From: Gordonia sp. 'Campus' | GTDB lineage: Bacteria; Actinomycetota; Actinomycetes; Mycobacteriales; Mycobacteriaceae | Assembly (NCBI RefSeq): GCF_022206305.1 | Contig: NZ_JAKOIW010000031.1 | Span: 1-40,394 of the forward strand | Direction of reading: 5' to 3' | DNA: 40,394 nucleotides | Shown here: positions 24,187-31,519 of the stretch, piece by piece | Numbering within the stretch: position 1 is the first letter of the stretch | How the letters are laid out: every line of letters starts with the position of its first letter | Notes under the pieces: generated by a model | The model's input: the letters and a program-made list of their open reading frames with translations, nothing else | The model's database searches: none | What the model was told of the DNA's origin: nothing | Made by a program: the position numbers and the translations under genes

Positions 24187-25169
24187 TGGGTGACTTGACG
24201 ATCGGGATCGACATCGGTGGCACCAGCGTGCGCGCCTCGGTCGTCGACGACCGCGGTGCGATGCTCGACACCCTGCGGGCGCAGACCCCGCCGACCGCCC
24301 AGGCGCTCGAACACTGCCTCGACCGTCTCGTCGGTGAACTGACCTCACGCTGGGACGCCAAGGCCGTGGGTCTGGCGATCGCCGGGTTCCTCACCACCGA
24401 CCGGAAGATCGTCCGGTTCGCGCCGCACCTCCCGTGGCGCGAGTCGCCGGTCGCCGAGGACATGACCCGCCGTGTCGGCATCCCGGTGTTCGCCGAGCAC
24501 GACGCCAACGCGGCGGCCGTCGCCGAGTGGCGGTTCGGAGCCGCGGCGCGCGGACACAACACCGTCGTCCTCGCGATCGGAACCGGAATCGGCGCGGGCT
24601 TCGTCATCGACGGCGAGATCTATCGCGGAAGTTACGGGGTCGCACCGGAACTCGGACACCTGACGATCGTTCCCGACGGGCGTGCCTGTGCCTGCGGCAA
24701 ACGGGGATGCTGGGAGCGCTACTGCAGCGGCACGGCTCTGGTGGACACCGTCGTCGAACTGCTGGCGGACGGCGACTGGGGACGTAGCCAGCTCGCCGCC
24801 GATGTCGCCGCCGACCCGGGTTCGCTGACCGGCCGGCGGGTGGCGGGTGCGGCCGCCGACGGTGACGCCGTCGCGCTGGCGGCGTTCGCCCGCTTCGCGG
24901 CGTCCCTGGGCCAGGGGCTCGCGATGATCGCCGACATCTTCGACCCCGACCTCATCGTGCTGGCCGGTGGCGTCGGCGCGGCGTCGGGTCTGTTCCTCGA
25001 CGAGGCGCGCGAGCACTACGCCCGGCAGGTCACCGGCGCCGGACACCGTCAGCTCGCCCGCATCCGCGGCACGCAGCTCGGCGAGACGGCCGGTGTGGTC
25101 GGCGCCGCAGAGGTTGCGCGGCAGGCGATCCGGTCCGTACCCGACCGTGAACGAGAAGCTCGCGCCTAG
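24186..25169 (+). CDS. glk: ROK-family glucokinase
   Basis: This kinase should phosphorylate glucose with ATP in the cytosol. The 327-residue protein has the phosphate-binding IGIDIGGTSVRAS at the N-terminus, the sugar-binding EHDANAAAVAEW, the GTGIGAGFV adenosine-site motif, and the ROK zinc signature: His158 with Cys168, Cys170 and Cys175 (CACGKRGCWE). ATG overlaps the previous stop (TGATG). In Corynebacterium glutamicum, glk is recalled in the same neighbourhood, while M. tuberculosis lacks it here. Sugar specificity is inferred from the family. Confidence 0.9.
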   Translation: MGDLTIGIDIGGTSVRASVVDDRGAMLDTLRAQTPPTAQALEHCLDRLVGELTSRWDAKAVGLAIAGFLTTDRKIVRFAPHLPWRESPVAEDMTRRVGIPVFAEHDANAAAVAEWRFGAAARGHNTVVLAIGTGIGAGFVIDGEIYRGSYGVAPELGHLTIVPDGRACACGKRGCWERYCSGTALVDTVVELLADGDWGRSQLAADVAADPGSLTGRRVAGAAADGDAVALAAFARFAASLGQGLAMIADIFDPDLIVLAGGVGAASGLFLDEAREHYARQVTGAGHRQLARIRGTQLGETAGVVGAAEVARQAIRSVPDREREARA

Positions 25170-25376
25170 CCCCCACCGCGGCCGGGTGCCCGACGACGCC
25201 GCGGCCCCGGCTCGGCGCGGGTCGAACGAACCGACACCGCTGCCGATGCCGATGCCGGTCGGTAGAGTTCGACGCGGGTAAGGTCTTGTCGTCGGAGTAC
25301 CCACCGGGTCCGCGGGTGCGGCACCGGTCGTCCGACGGTGACAGCATCGGTCGGCGTGCGCGGCGAGGAGAGTTCC
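25170..25376. other. Spacer between glk and plsC
   Basis: No gene is seen. Two TANNNT boxes (TAGAGT 25263-25268, TAAGGT 25279-25284) could drive plsC with a leader of about 90-110 nt. Confidence 0.35.
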
Positions 25377-26087
25377 ATGTGGTACTGGGTGTTCAAGTAC
25401 ATCCTCATCGGTCCGCTTCTTCGGGTCCTCGGCCGGCCCACGATCGAGGGGCACGAGAACATCCCGACCGACGGTCCCGCGATCCTCGCGAGCAACCACT
25501 TGGCGGTGATGGACAGCTTCTTCCTCCCGCTGATGGTGGATCGGCGGATCTACTTCCTCGCCAAGAACGAGTACTTCACCGGAACCGGTCTCAAGGGCGC
25601 GTTCCAGCGCTGGTTCTTCACCGCCGCCGGCCAGATCCCCATCGACCGTTCCGGCGCCGAGGCCGCCGAGGGCGCGTTGACCGCGGCGCGTCGTCAGCTC
25701 GCCGCCGGGAAGCTGATGGGCATGTACCCCGAGGGCACCCGTTCACCGGACGGCCGCCTCTACAAGGGCAAGACCGGACTGGCGCGCCTGGCCATGGACA
25801 CCGGTGTCCCGGTCATCCCGGTCGCGATGATCGCCACCCACAAGTTCAACCCGCCCGGCAGCATCCTGCCCCGGCCCACCAAGATCAGCGTGCGCATCGG
25901 CACGCCGCTCGACTTCTCCCGGTATGAGGGGATGGAGGGCAACCGCTACATCGAGCGCGCGGTCACCGACGAGATCATGTACGAGCTGATGCAGCTCTCC
26001 GGCCAGCAGTACGTCGACGTCTACGCCGCCAGCCTGAAGAGCCAGGCGCCAGCGGTGGAGCCGCCGCCCGCCGCCGACGCGGCCTGA
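25377..26087 (+). CDS. 1-acyl-sn-glycerol-3-phosphate acyltransferase-family protein (PlsC-like)
   Basis: This membrane-associated acyltransferase transfers an acyl chain from acyl-CoA to a glycerophosphate-type acceptor. The 236-residue protein has the HX4D motif (NHLAVMD, His41/Asp46), FLAKNEYF, PIDRSG, and PEGTRS (118-122). It matches Rv2182c along its length, including the start MWYWVFKYI. ATG 25377 has a GAGGAG site about 7 nt upstream; a longer frame lacks one. The neighbouring PIM/LAM genes suggest phospholipid or PIM-anchor synthesis, but the acceptor is not proven. Confidence 0.92.
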   Translation: MWYWVFKYILIGPLLRVLGRPTIEGHENIPTDGPAILASNHLAVMDSFFLPLMVDRRIYFLAKNEYFTGTGLKGAFQRWFFTAAGQIPIDRSGAEAAEGALTAARRQLAAGKLMGMYPEGTRSPDGRLYKGKTGLARLAMDTGVPVIPVAMIATHKFNPPGSILPRPTKISVRIGTPLDFSRYEGMEGNRYIERAVTDEIMYELMQLSGQQYVDVYAASLKSQAPAVEPPPAADAA

Positions 26088-26161
26088 GGACACCCAGCCG
26101 CGGACGAGGCCTGAGGACGCCCCGCCGCGGATGCGGCCTGAGGACACCCGGCCTCAGCCGG
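26081..26161. repeat. 27-nt tandem repeat, three copies, at the plsC 3' end
   Basis: Three adjacent 27-nt units (26081-26107, 26108-26134, 26135-26161) each start GGCCTGAGGAC. The first contains the plsC stop codon, and the last runs into the stop end of the convergent mannosyltransferase-Nudix gene. Units one and two differ at a few bases; the third diverges in its second half. The repeat looks like local duplication of the plsC 3' end. Confidence 0.8.
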
Positions 26162-27743
26162 TACCGCCCACGCGCGCGTCGTCGAGAACGGCGCACAGGT
26201 GGGGGAGCCAGTCCCGATCGGCGGGTACGACCTCGTCGAGGTCGAGCTCCCGGAGCTCGTCGGCCGTGAACCACTGCACGTCGAGATGCTCGAGTGCCTC
26301 CGGTGTGCCCGAACGCAGCCGGGCGAGGTAGGCGTACATCGTGAGGCCCCCGGGTAGCGACACCGATGACCCCACGGGTGCACCTGCCTCGACCTCGGCA
26401 CCGAGTTCTTCCTGGATCTCGCGGTGCACGGCCACCGCATGCGACTCACCTGATTCGACACGCCCGCCGGGCAATTCCCACTTGCCGGCCAACTCGACGG
26501 GGTGGGCCCGGCGCGCCAGCAGGACCCGGTCGTCGACGACGACGGCGGCCGCGACCACCTCCGCGGGGCGTGCGTCGACCGAATCGGTCCCGCGCATCGA
26601 GCGGGTCGCGATCATCCAGCCCATGGTGACGAGTGTCGCGACCGGCCACGCGGCGCCCAGGACGGCCTCCAGGGCGGCCGGCGGGTGGGGTCCGTATTCG
26701 ATCGTGACCCGCAGCAGCCACGGGATACCGAGTCCGGCCACCAGCAGCCACATCACGAGCACGGCCCGTGAGCCGCGGCGTCGGGCGCCGGCTCCGTGCA
26801 CCAGCCAGATCGCGAGCGGAATGACCCAGACCCAGTGGTGGACCCACGAGATCGGCGAGATGAGCAGACCGAGGAACTGGACGACCAGCAAGACGCCGAG
26901 TGCGTCGGCCACCGATCGCCACGCGACGATCGCCACCACCGTCGCCACGATGACCCCGGCGGCCCAGATCCATCCGGTGCCGACGTCGAACCCGGCAAAG
27001 CGGGACAGGGTGCCGCGCAGGCTCTGGTTGATCACGGCCTCGACCGGGCCGATCCGGTCGGCGTCGCCGAAGAGGGTCCCGTAGTACGTGCGGGTGACGT
27101 CGGGGAAGAGCAGCAGGCAGCCGAGCACCGTGAAGACGAACGCGGCCGCGGCGGCCGCCGCGCCCAGCGGCCGGCGCACGGCGAGGTACCAGAGTCCGGT
27201 GATCGCCGGTGTGAGCTTGATACCGGCCATCAGCCCGATCAGTGCGCCGCCGGCGAGGACACCGCGGTCGGTGCGCGCCCAGGTGATGGCGGCCAGGGTG
27301 CCGAGCATGAGGAAGACGTTGATCTGGCCGTAGTCCAGGGTCACCCGCACCGGTTCGCACCAGATCGCGGGCGCGGTCCACAGCGCGGCGATCGCGTAGA
27401 CATCGGTGGTCGACCCGCACAGGCGTAGGGCCAGGACCACGCATGCGTACAGTGCGGCGAACGTGGCGAGCTGCCATCCGATCGCCACGAGATCCCATGG
27501 GACCAGGGACAGGGGATACAGCACGACCGCCGCGAACGGCGGATAGGTGAAGGGCAGCGCGAAGTCCGTCTCACCGGCGTAGGTGAACAGATAGAGCGAC
27601 CCGTCGGCGAGACCCGCCGAACCGTCGCGGTAAACGTGCAGGTCCACGAAGTTCCTGCCGTTCACGGTCAGCGTGTCCCAGACGAGCCGCGCGATGATGG
27701 ACGCCGCCAGGAAAGCGGTCGCCAGCACAGACCTGGAGCGCAC
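26154..27743 (-). CDS. mptC: GT87 mannosyltransferase fused to Nudix hydrolase (MptC-like)
   Basis: The 529-residue protein joins two functions. Residues 1 to about 385 form a polytopic GT-C (DUF2029/GT87) domain like M. tuberculosis Rv2181/MptC, which uses polyprenyl-phosphate mannose to add alpha-1,2-mannose branches to lipomannan and LAM. VDLHVYRDG (33-41) and SPISWVHHWVW are family-like. Residues about 388-529 form a cytoplasmic MutT-type Nudix domain; its Nudix box at 427-449 (GRVESGE...REIQEELGA) has all canonical residues. The frame is open throughout. In M. tuberculosis the two functions are separate genes. A TACCCT box 8 nt before GTG 27743 suggests a leaderless transcript. Confidence 0.88.
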   Translation of the reverse strand: MRSRSVLATAFLAASIIARLVWDTLTVNGRNFVDLHVYRDGSAGLADGSLYLFTYAGETDFALPFTYPPFAAVVLYPLSLVPWDLVAIGWQLATFAALYACVVLALRLCGSTTDVYAIAALWTAPAIWCEPVRVTLDYGQINVFLMLGTLAAITWARTDRGVLAGGALIGLMAGIKLTPAITGLWYLAVRRPLGAAAAAAAFVFTVLGCLLLFPDVTRTYYGTLFGDADRIGPVEAVINQSLRGTLSRFAGFDVGTGWIWAAGVIVATVVAIVAWRSVADALGVLLVVQFLGLLISPISWVHHWVWVIPLAIWLVHGAGARRRGSRAVLVMWLLVAGLGIPWLLRVTIEYGPHPPAALEAVLGAAWPVATLVTMGWMIATRSMRGTDSVDARPAEVVAAAVVVDDRVLLARRAHPVELAGKWELPGGRVESGESHAVAVHREIQEELGAEVEAGAPVGSSVSLPGGLTMYAYLARLRSGTPEALEHLDVQWFTADELRELDLDEVVPADRDWLPHLCAVLDDARVGGTG

Positions 27744-27751
27744 GAAATACC

Positions 27752-27757
27752 AGGGTA
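27752..27757 (-). promoter_or_regulatory. Leaderless-type -10 element of the mptC-Nudix gene
   Basis: On the minus strand TACCCT ends 8 nt before GTG 27743. Confidence 0.5.
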
Positions 27758-27820
27758 GACAGCAGAGGCCGGGTATGGCGAAACGGTGCGCGGTGAGCGG
27801 GGTCGGGTGCGGGGTGTGTG

Positions 27821-27826
27821 AATACT
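27821..27826 (+). promoter_or_regulatory. Leaderless-type -10 element of the RNase AS gene
   Basis: AATACT, one mismatch from TATACT, ends 6 nt before ATG 27833. Confidence 0.45.
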
Positions 27827-27832
27827 TGACGC

Positions 27833-28315
27833 ATGCGGTTCTTCTACGACTCCGAGTTCATCGAGGACGGCACCACGATCGAGCTGGTCTCGATCGGGGT
27901 GGTCGGCGAGGACGGTCGCGAGTTCTATGCGGTGTCGACGGATTTCGACCCCGGGCGGGCCGGTGACTGGGTGCGGGCCAACGTGTTGCCGAAGCTGCCG
28001 TCGCCGTCGTCGTCGGCCTGGCGGGACCGTCGCCGCATCCGCGATGACCTGCTGGAGTTCCTGACCGCCGACGGCACCGACATCGAGTTGTGGGCGTGGG
28101 TCGGGGCGTACGACCACGTGGTGCTGTGTCAGCTCTGGGGTCCGATGACCGCGCTGCCGCGGCCGATCCCGCGGTTCACGCGGGAGCTGCGCCAGCATTG
28201 GGAGGCCGCCGGGCGTCCCGCGCTGCCGCCGGCCCCGTCGGACGCGCACGACGCCCTGAGTGACGCACGACACAACCTGCGGCGCTGGGAGGCGATCGAG
28301 AAGTCGCGCCGCTGA
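27833..28315 (+). CDS. 3'-5' exoribonuclease, RNase AS type
   Basis: This DEDDh exoribonuclease family is known from M. tuberculosis Rv2179c, which degrades adenylate-rich 3' ends of RNA. The 160-residue protein has the ExoI residues Asp6 and Glu8 in FFYDSEFI, an ExoII aspartate (WAWVGAYDHV, Asp94), and ExoIII with His139 and Asp144 (HDALSDARHN). These are a complete catalytic set. The ATG sits 6 nt after a -10-like box, so the message is probably leaderless. It is divergent from mptC-Nudix and 47 nt ahead of aroG. The Rv2180c membrane gene present in M. tuberculosis is missing here. Confidence 0.92.
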   Translation: MRFFYDSEFIEDGTTIELVSIGVVGEDGREFYAVSTDFDPGRAGDWVRANVLPKLPSPSSSAWRDRRRIRDDLLEFLTADGTDIELWAWVGAYDHVVLCQLWGPMTALPRPIPRFTRELRQHWEAAGRPALPPAPSDAHDALSDARHNLRRWEAIEKSRR

Positions 28316-28346
28316 CCCGCGGACGCGTCGGCGGCTCGGACTCCAC

Positions 28347-28352
28347 TACTGT
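28347..28352 (+). promoter_or_regulatory. Candidate -10 element of aroG
   Basis: TACTGT fits TANNNT. GTG codons follow at 28360 and 28363, giving a leaderless or nearly leaderless transcript. Confidence 0.45.
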
Positions 28353-28362
28353 GTATCGGGTG

Positions 28363-29751
28363 GTGAACTGGACCGTAGACGTTCCGATCGACGAACTCCC
28401 CGAGCTTCCTCCGCTGCCGGGTGACCTGCAGGAGCGTTTCGACGCGGCGATGAGCCGGCCGGCGGTGCAACAGCCGAGCTGGCCTGCCGACGAGGCTCGC
28501 AAGATGCGCACCGTCCTCGAGTCGGTGCCGCCCATCTGCATGCCGGCGGAGGTCCAGACGTTGGCGTCCCAGCTGGCCGACGTCGCCGAGGGGCGCGCCT
28601 TCCTGCTGCAGGGCGGCGACTGCGCCGAGACCTTTGCCGACAACACCGAGCCCCACATCAAGGGCAACATCCGCACGCTGCTGCAGATGGCCGTCGTGTT
28701 GACCTACGGCGCGAGCACGCCGGTGGTCAAGCTCGCACGCATCGCGGGTCAGTACGCGAAGCCGAGGTCGTCGGACGTCGACGCGCTCGGGCTCCCGTCG
28801 TACCGCGGCGACATGGTGAACGGCTTCCCGGCCGACGCGGCGATCCGCGCTCACGACCCGTCCCGCCTGGTCCGTGCCTACGCCAACGCTGCCGCTGCGA
28901 TGAACCTCGTGCGCGCACTCACCCAGGCCGAAGCCGACCTGACCCGCGTGCACGACTGGAACCGCGAGTTCGTGCGCACATCCCCGGCCGGCGCCCGCTA
29001 CGAGGCGCTCGCCTCCGAGATCGACCGCGGTCTGCGCTTCATGGACGCCTGCGGCGTCACCGACTCGAGTCTCAACTCGGCGGCGATCTTCGCCTCGCAC
29101 GAGGCGCTCGTCCTCGACTACGAGCGCGCGATGCTGCGCCTCGCCGACGATCCCGAGGGCGAGGGCAAGGTTCTCTACGATCTCTCGGCGCACTTCCTGT
29201 GGATCGGTGAGCGGACCCGCCAACTCGACGGGGCCCACATCGCGTTCGCAGAGCTCATCTCGAACCCGATCGGCATCAAGATCGGTCCCACCACGACACC
29301 CGAGCAGGCCGTCGAATACGTCGAGCGGCTCGATCCTCACAACGTCCCGGGCCGCCTGACCCTCGTCGCGCGGATGGGCAACGGCAAGGTCCGCGACGTC
29401 CTCCCGGCGATCGTCGGGGCCGTCGAGGCGACCGGGCACAAGGTCATCTGGCAGTGCGACCCGATGCACGGCAACACCCACGAGGCGTCCACGGGTTTCA
29501 AGACCCGCCACTTCGACCGCATCGTCGACGAGGTCCAGGGATTCTTCGAGGTGCATCGCGCACTCGGCAGTCACCCCGGCGGTGTCCACGTCGAGCTCAC
29601 CGGCGAGGACGTGACCGAATGCCTCGGTGGCGCCCAGGAGATCTCCGATCTCGACCTCGCCGGACGCTACGAGACCGCGTGTGACCCGCGACTGAACACC
29701 CAGCAGTCCCTGGAACTGGCCTTCCTCGTCGCGGAGATGCTGCGGGGCTGA
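28363..29751 (+). CDS. aroG: Class II 3-deoxy-7-phosphoheptulonate (DAHP) synthase
   Basis: This enzyme condenses phosphoenolpyruvate and erythrose 4-phosphate, the first step of the shikimate pathway. The 462-residue protein is a class II (plant-type) enzyme: LLQGGDCAETF, RIAGQYAKPRS, SYRGDMVNGF, HDWNREFV, the metal-site Cys (GGDC), and WQCDPMHGNTHE. The start VNWTVDVPIDELP aligns with M. tuberculosis AroG (MNWTVDIP), also 462 residues. GTG 28360 and 28351 are alternative starts. In mycobacteria the enzyme is feedback-inhibited by aromatic amino acids and binds chorismate mutase. It converges on pknL. Confidence 0.97.
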   Translation: MNWTVDVPIDELPELPPLPGDLQERFDAAMSRPAVQQPSWPADEARKMRTVLESVPPICMPAEVQTLASQLADVAEGRAFLLQGGDCAETFADNTEPHIKGNIRTLLQMAVVLTYGASTPVVKLARIAGQYAKPRSSDVDALGLPSYRGDMVNGFPADAAIRAHDPSRLVRAYANAAAAMNLVRALTQAEADLTRVHDWNREFVRTSPAGARYEALASEIDRGLRFMDACGVTDSSLNSAAIFASHEALVLDYERAMLRLADDPEGEGKVLYDLSAHFLWIGERTRQLDGAHIAFAELISNPIGIKIGPTTTPEQAVEYVERLDPHNVPGRLTLVARMGNGKVRDVLPAIVGAVEATGHKVIWQCDPMHGNTHEASTGFKTRHFDRIVDEVQGFFEVHRALGSHPGGVHVELTGEDVTECLGGAQEISDLDLAGRYETACDPRLNTQQSLELAFLVAEMLRG

Positions 29752-29769
29752 CGATCCGCGCCGGCCGGG

Positions 29770-31008
29770 TCAGCCGATCGCGAGGAACGTCGCGCCGACC
29801 CAGTAGCCGGCGGCCCCGAGTCCCGCGGCCATCAGCAGCACCAGCACGATCCACACCAGCGCCGCGAGGCGGTTGCCGCCGATCAGTTCCGGCTCGACGA
29901 CCTCGCGGCGGGATCCCTGGTCGCGAACGTCGTGGCCGCGCGACGCCTGCGGTGCCTCGCGCCGGGGCGCGTACTCCTCGACCGGGGTGCCGACCCGCCC
30001 GGCGGGCGGACGCTCATCCGCGGATCGCACTTCCTCCGACGCCGGGGTGTGCGGTCCGGGTACCGACTGCATGCGCGTCCCGTGAGCGGCTCCCGGCCCG
30101 CGGAATCGCGACACCGTCTGTCGCTCGGCCGACCGACGGGGGGCCGGGACGGTGAACGGCGGGAGGTCCAACCCGTCGGCGACGGCGAGCAGTGCGTGCT
30201 GCATCTCGAACCCGTCCACGTACCGGTCGGCCGGGTTGCGTTCGGTGGCGCGCAGCACGATCTCGTCGAACTCGGCGGGCACGCCGGGGATCACGTCGCC
30301 GGGTGCCGGGACGTCGAAGGTGAGCCGCTGATAGGCGAGCTGCAGCGGCGAGTCGCCATGGAAAGGCGTTCTGCCGGTGAGCAATTCGAACATCATCACA
30401 CCCATCGAGTAGACATCGCTGCGGGCGTCGGCATGGGTCGACTCGACCTGTTCGGGTGACAGGTAGGCGGCCGTGCCGAGGATGACGCTCGCCGACGTGA
30501 CCCCGGCCTCCGCGACGGCCCGCACGAGACCGAAGTCGGCGACCTTGACCTCGCCCTCGTCCGAGATCAGCACGTTCTCCGGTTTGACGTCGCGGTGGAC
30601 GAGTCCGGCCGCGTGCGCCGTGCCCAGACCGCCGAGTACGGGGGAGGCGACGGCGACGACCGCGTGCGGCGGCATCGGCCCGCGTTCGCGCAGCAACTCG
30701 CGCAGACTGCCGCCGTCGACCAGTTCCATCACGAGGAAGGCGATGCCGTTGTCGATGCCCTGGTCGTAGACGGCGACGAGTCCGGGATGCTTCAGACCGG
30801 CGACCGCACGCGCCTCGAACTCGAAGCGGCGCAGGAACTGCGGGTCGCCGGAGTAGCGCGTGTCCATGACCTTGACCGCCACGTCGCGCCCCAGCCGCAG
30901 ATCGACCGCGAGGTAGACCGCCGACATGCCACCGCGCGCGATGGGGGCGTCGATGCGGTACCGGCCCTCGAGGACCGTCCCGAGCATCGCGTCGACGGGA
31001 GAATTCAC
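29770..31008 (-). CDS. pknL: Serine/threonine protein kinase PknL
   Basis: A Hanks-type membrane kinase. The 412-residue protein has the glycine loop RGGMSAVYLA, catalytic Lys46 (VAVKVMD), HRDVKPEN with Asp140, DFG at 158-160, an activation loop rich in Thr/Ser (VTSASVILGTAAYLSPEQ), and GDSPLQLAYQ. A Pro/Arg-rich juxtamembrane region (about 290-370) leads to one transmembrane helix (LAALVWIVLVLLMAAGLGAAG) and only a few external residues, so no PASTA sensor. This is the PknL layout (Rv2176). GTG 31008 is chosen because TAGATT lies 7 nt upstream. It is divergent from its likely substrate gene. Confidence 0.95.
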   Translation of the reverse strand: MNSPVDAMLGTVLEGRYRIDAPIARGGMSAVYLAVDLRLGRDVAVKVMDTRYSGDPQFLRRFEFEARAVAGLKHPGLVAVYDQGIDNGIAFLVMELVDGGSLRELLRERGPMPPHAVVAVASPVLGGLGTAHAAGLVHRDVKPENVLISDEGEVKVADFGLVRAVAEAGVTSASVILGTAAYLSPEQVESTHADARSDVYSMGVMMFELLTGRTPFHGDSPLQLAYQRLTFDVPAPGDVIPGVPAEFDEIVLRATERNPADRYVDGFEMQHALLAVADGLDLPPFTVPAPRRSAERQTVSRFRGPGAAHGTRMQSVPGPHTPASEEVRSADERPPAGRVGTPVEEYAPRREAPQASRGHDVRDQGSRREVVEPELIGGNRLAALVWIVLVLLMAAGLGAAGYWVGATFLAIG

Positions 31009-31015
31009 GGTGCTG

Positions 31016-31021
31016 AATCTA
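31016..31021 (-). promoter_or_regulatory. Leaderless-type -10 element of pknL
   Basis: On the minus strand TAGATT ends 7 nt before GTG 31008. Confidence 0.55.
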
Positions 31022-31140
31022 CCTGCAGCGCCGGAGGGTCGGGGGTGAGCGCCACGCATGACCCTCGCGGGCGTCGCGGGCCGGGGAAGGCGAGCGGTGC
31101 TGTTCGGCGCGAGCGGTTTCTCCGGACCGCGATGACCCGT

Positions 31141-31146
31141 TACCCT
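31141..31146 (+). promoter_or_regulatory. Leaderless-type -10 element of the Rv2175c-like gene
   Basis: TACCCT ends 7 nt before GTG 31154. It is the same hexamer as the mptC-Nudix box. Confidence 0.55.
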
Positions 31147-31153
31147 TTTCGGC

Positions 31154-31519
31154 GTGGTCTCCCTTCCGCTCTCGCGTGACGCCCTGCCCGCCGATGTCGA
31201 GCTCCTGTCGCTCGACGAGGTCGCCGCGAAACTCGAGGTGTCCTCGAGCCGGGTGCGCACCCTGATCCGCGATCATCACCTGCTCGCCGTGTCCCGCGAC
31301 GGGCAGCCGGCCATCCCGGCCCTGTTCTTCGACGACCTGGGCGTGGTGAAGCACTTCTACGGTCTGGTCGGGGTGCTGCTCGACGGCGGGTACACGCGCG
31401 ACGAGGCGATGACGTGGCTGTTCACCGACCAGGACGATCTCGGTATCTGTCCGGCCGCCGCGCTGCACACCGACTCGGCACGCGAGGTCATCCGCCGCGC
31501 GCAGGCTCAGGCCTTCTGA
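31154..31519 (+). CDS. DNA-binding protein, PknL substrate (Rv2175c-like)
   Basis: This 121-residue protein corresponds to Rv2175c, a winged-helix/MerR-like DNA-binding protein phosphorylated by PknL in M. tuberculosis. The HTH region is LSLDEVAAKLEVSSSRVRTLIRDHHLLAV, followed by a small wing and a C-terminal helical domain (GYTRDEAMTWLFTD). The start GTG 31154 fits a leaderless -10 box. A phospho-acceptor Thr in the N-terminal tail, known in M. tuberculosis, is not seen here; the short tail (VSLPLSRDALPAD) offers only serines. The 3' end overlaps the convergent mptA end by 13 nt. Confidence 0.9.
   Translation: MVSLPLSRDALPADVELLSLDEVAAKLEVSSSRVRTLIRDHHLLAVSRDGQPAIPALFFDDLGVVKHFYGLVGVLLDGGYTRDEAMTWLFTDQDDLGICPAAALHTDSAREVIRRAQAQAF

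Noticed and set aside
26021..26461. Minus-strand frame with 9-residue Ala/Ser/Gly/Cys/Pro/Gln repeats
   Set aside because: The repeat is only the 27-nt DNA repeat read in another frame; the rest is out of frame with the Nudix domain.
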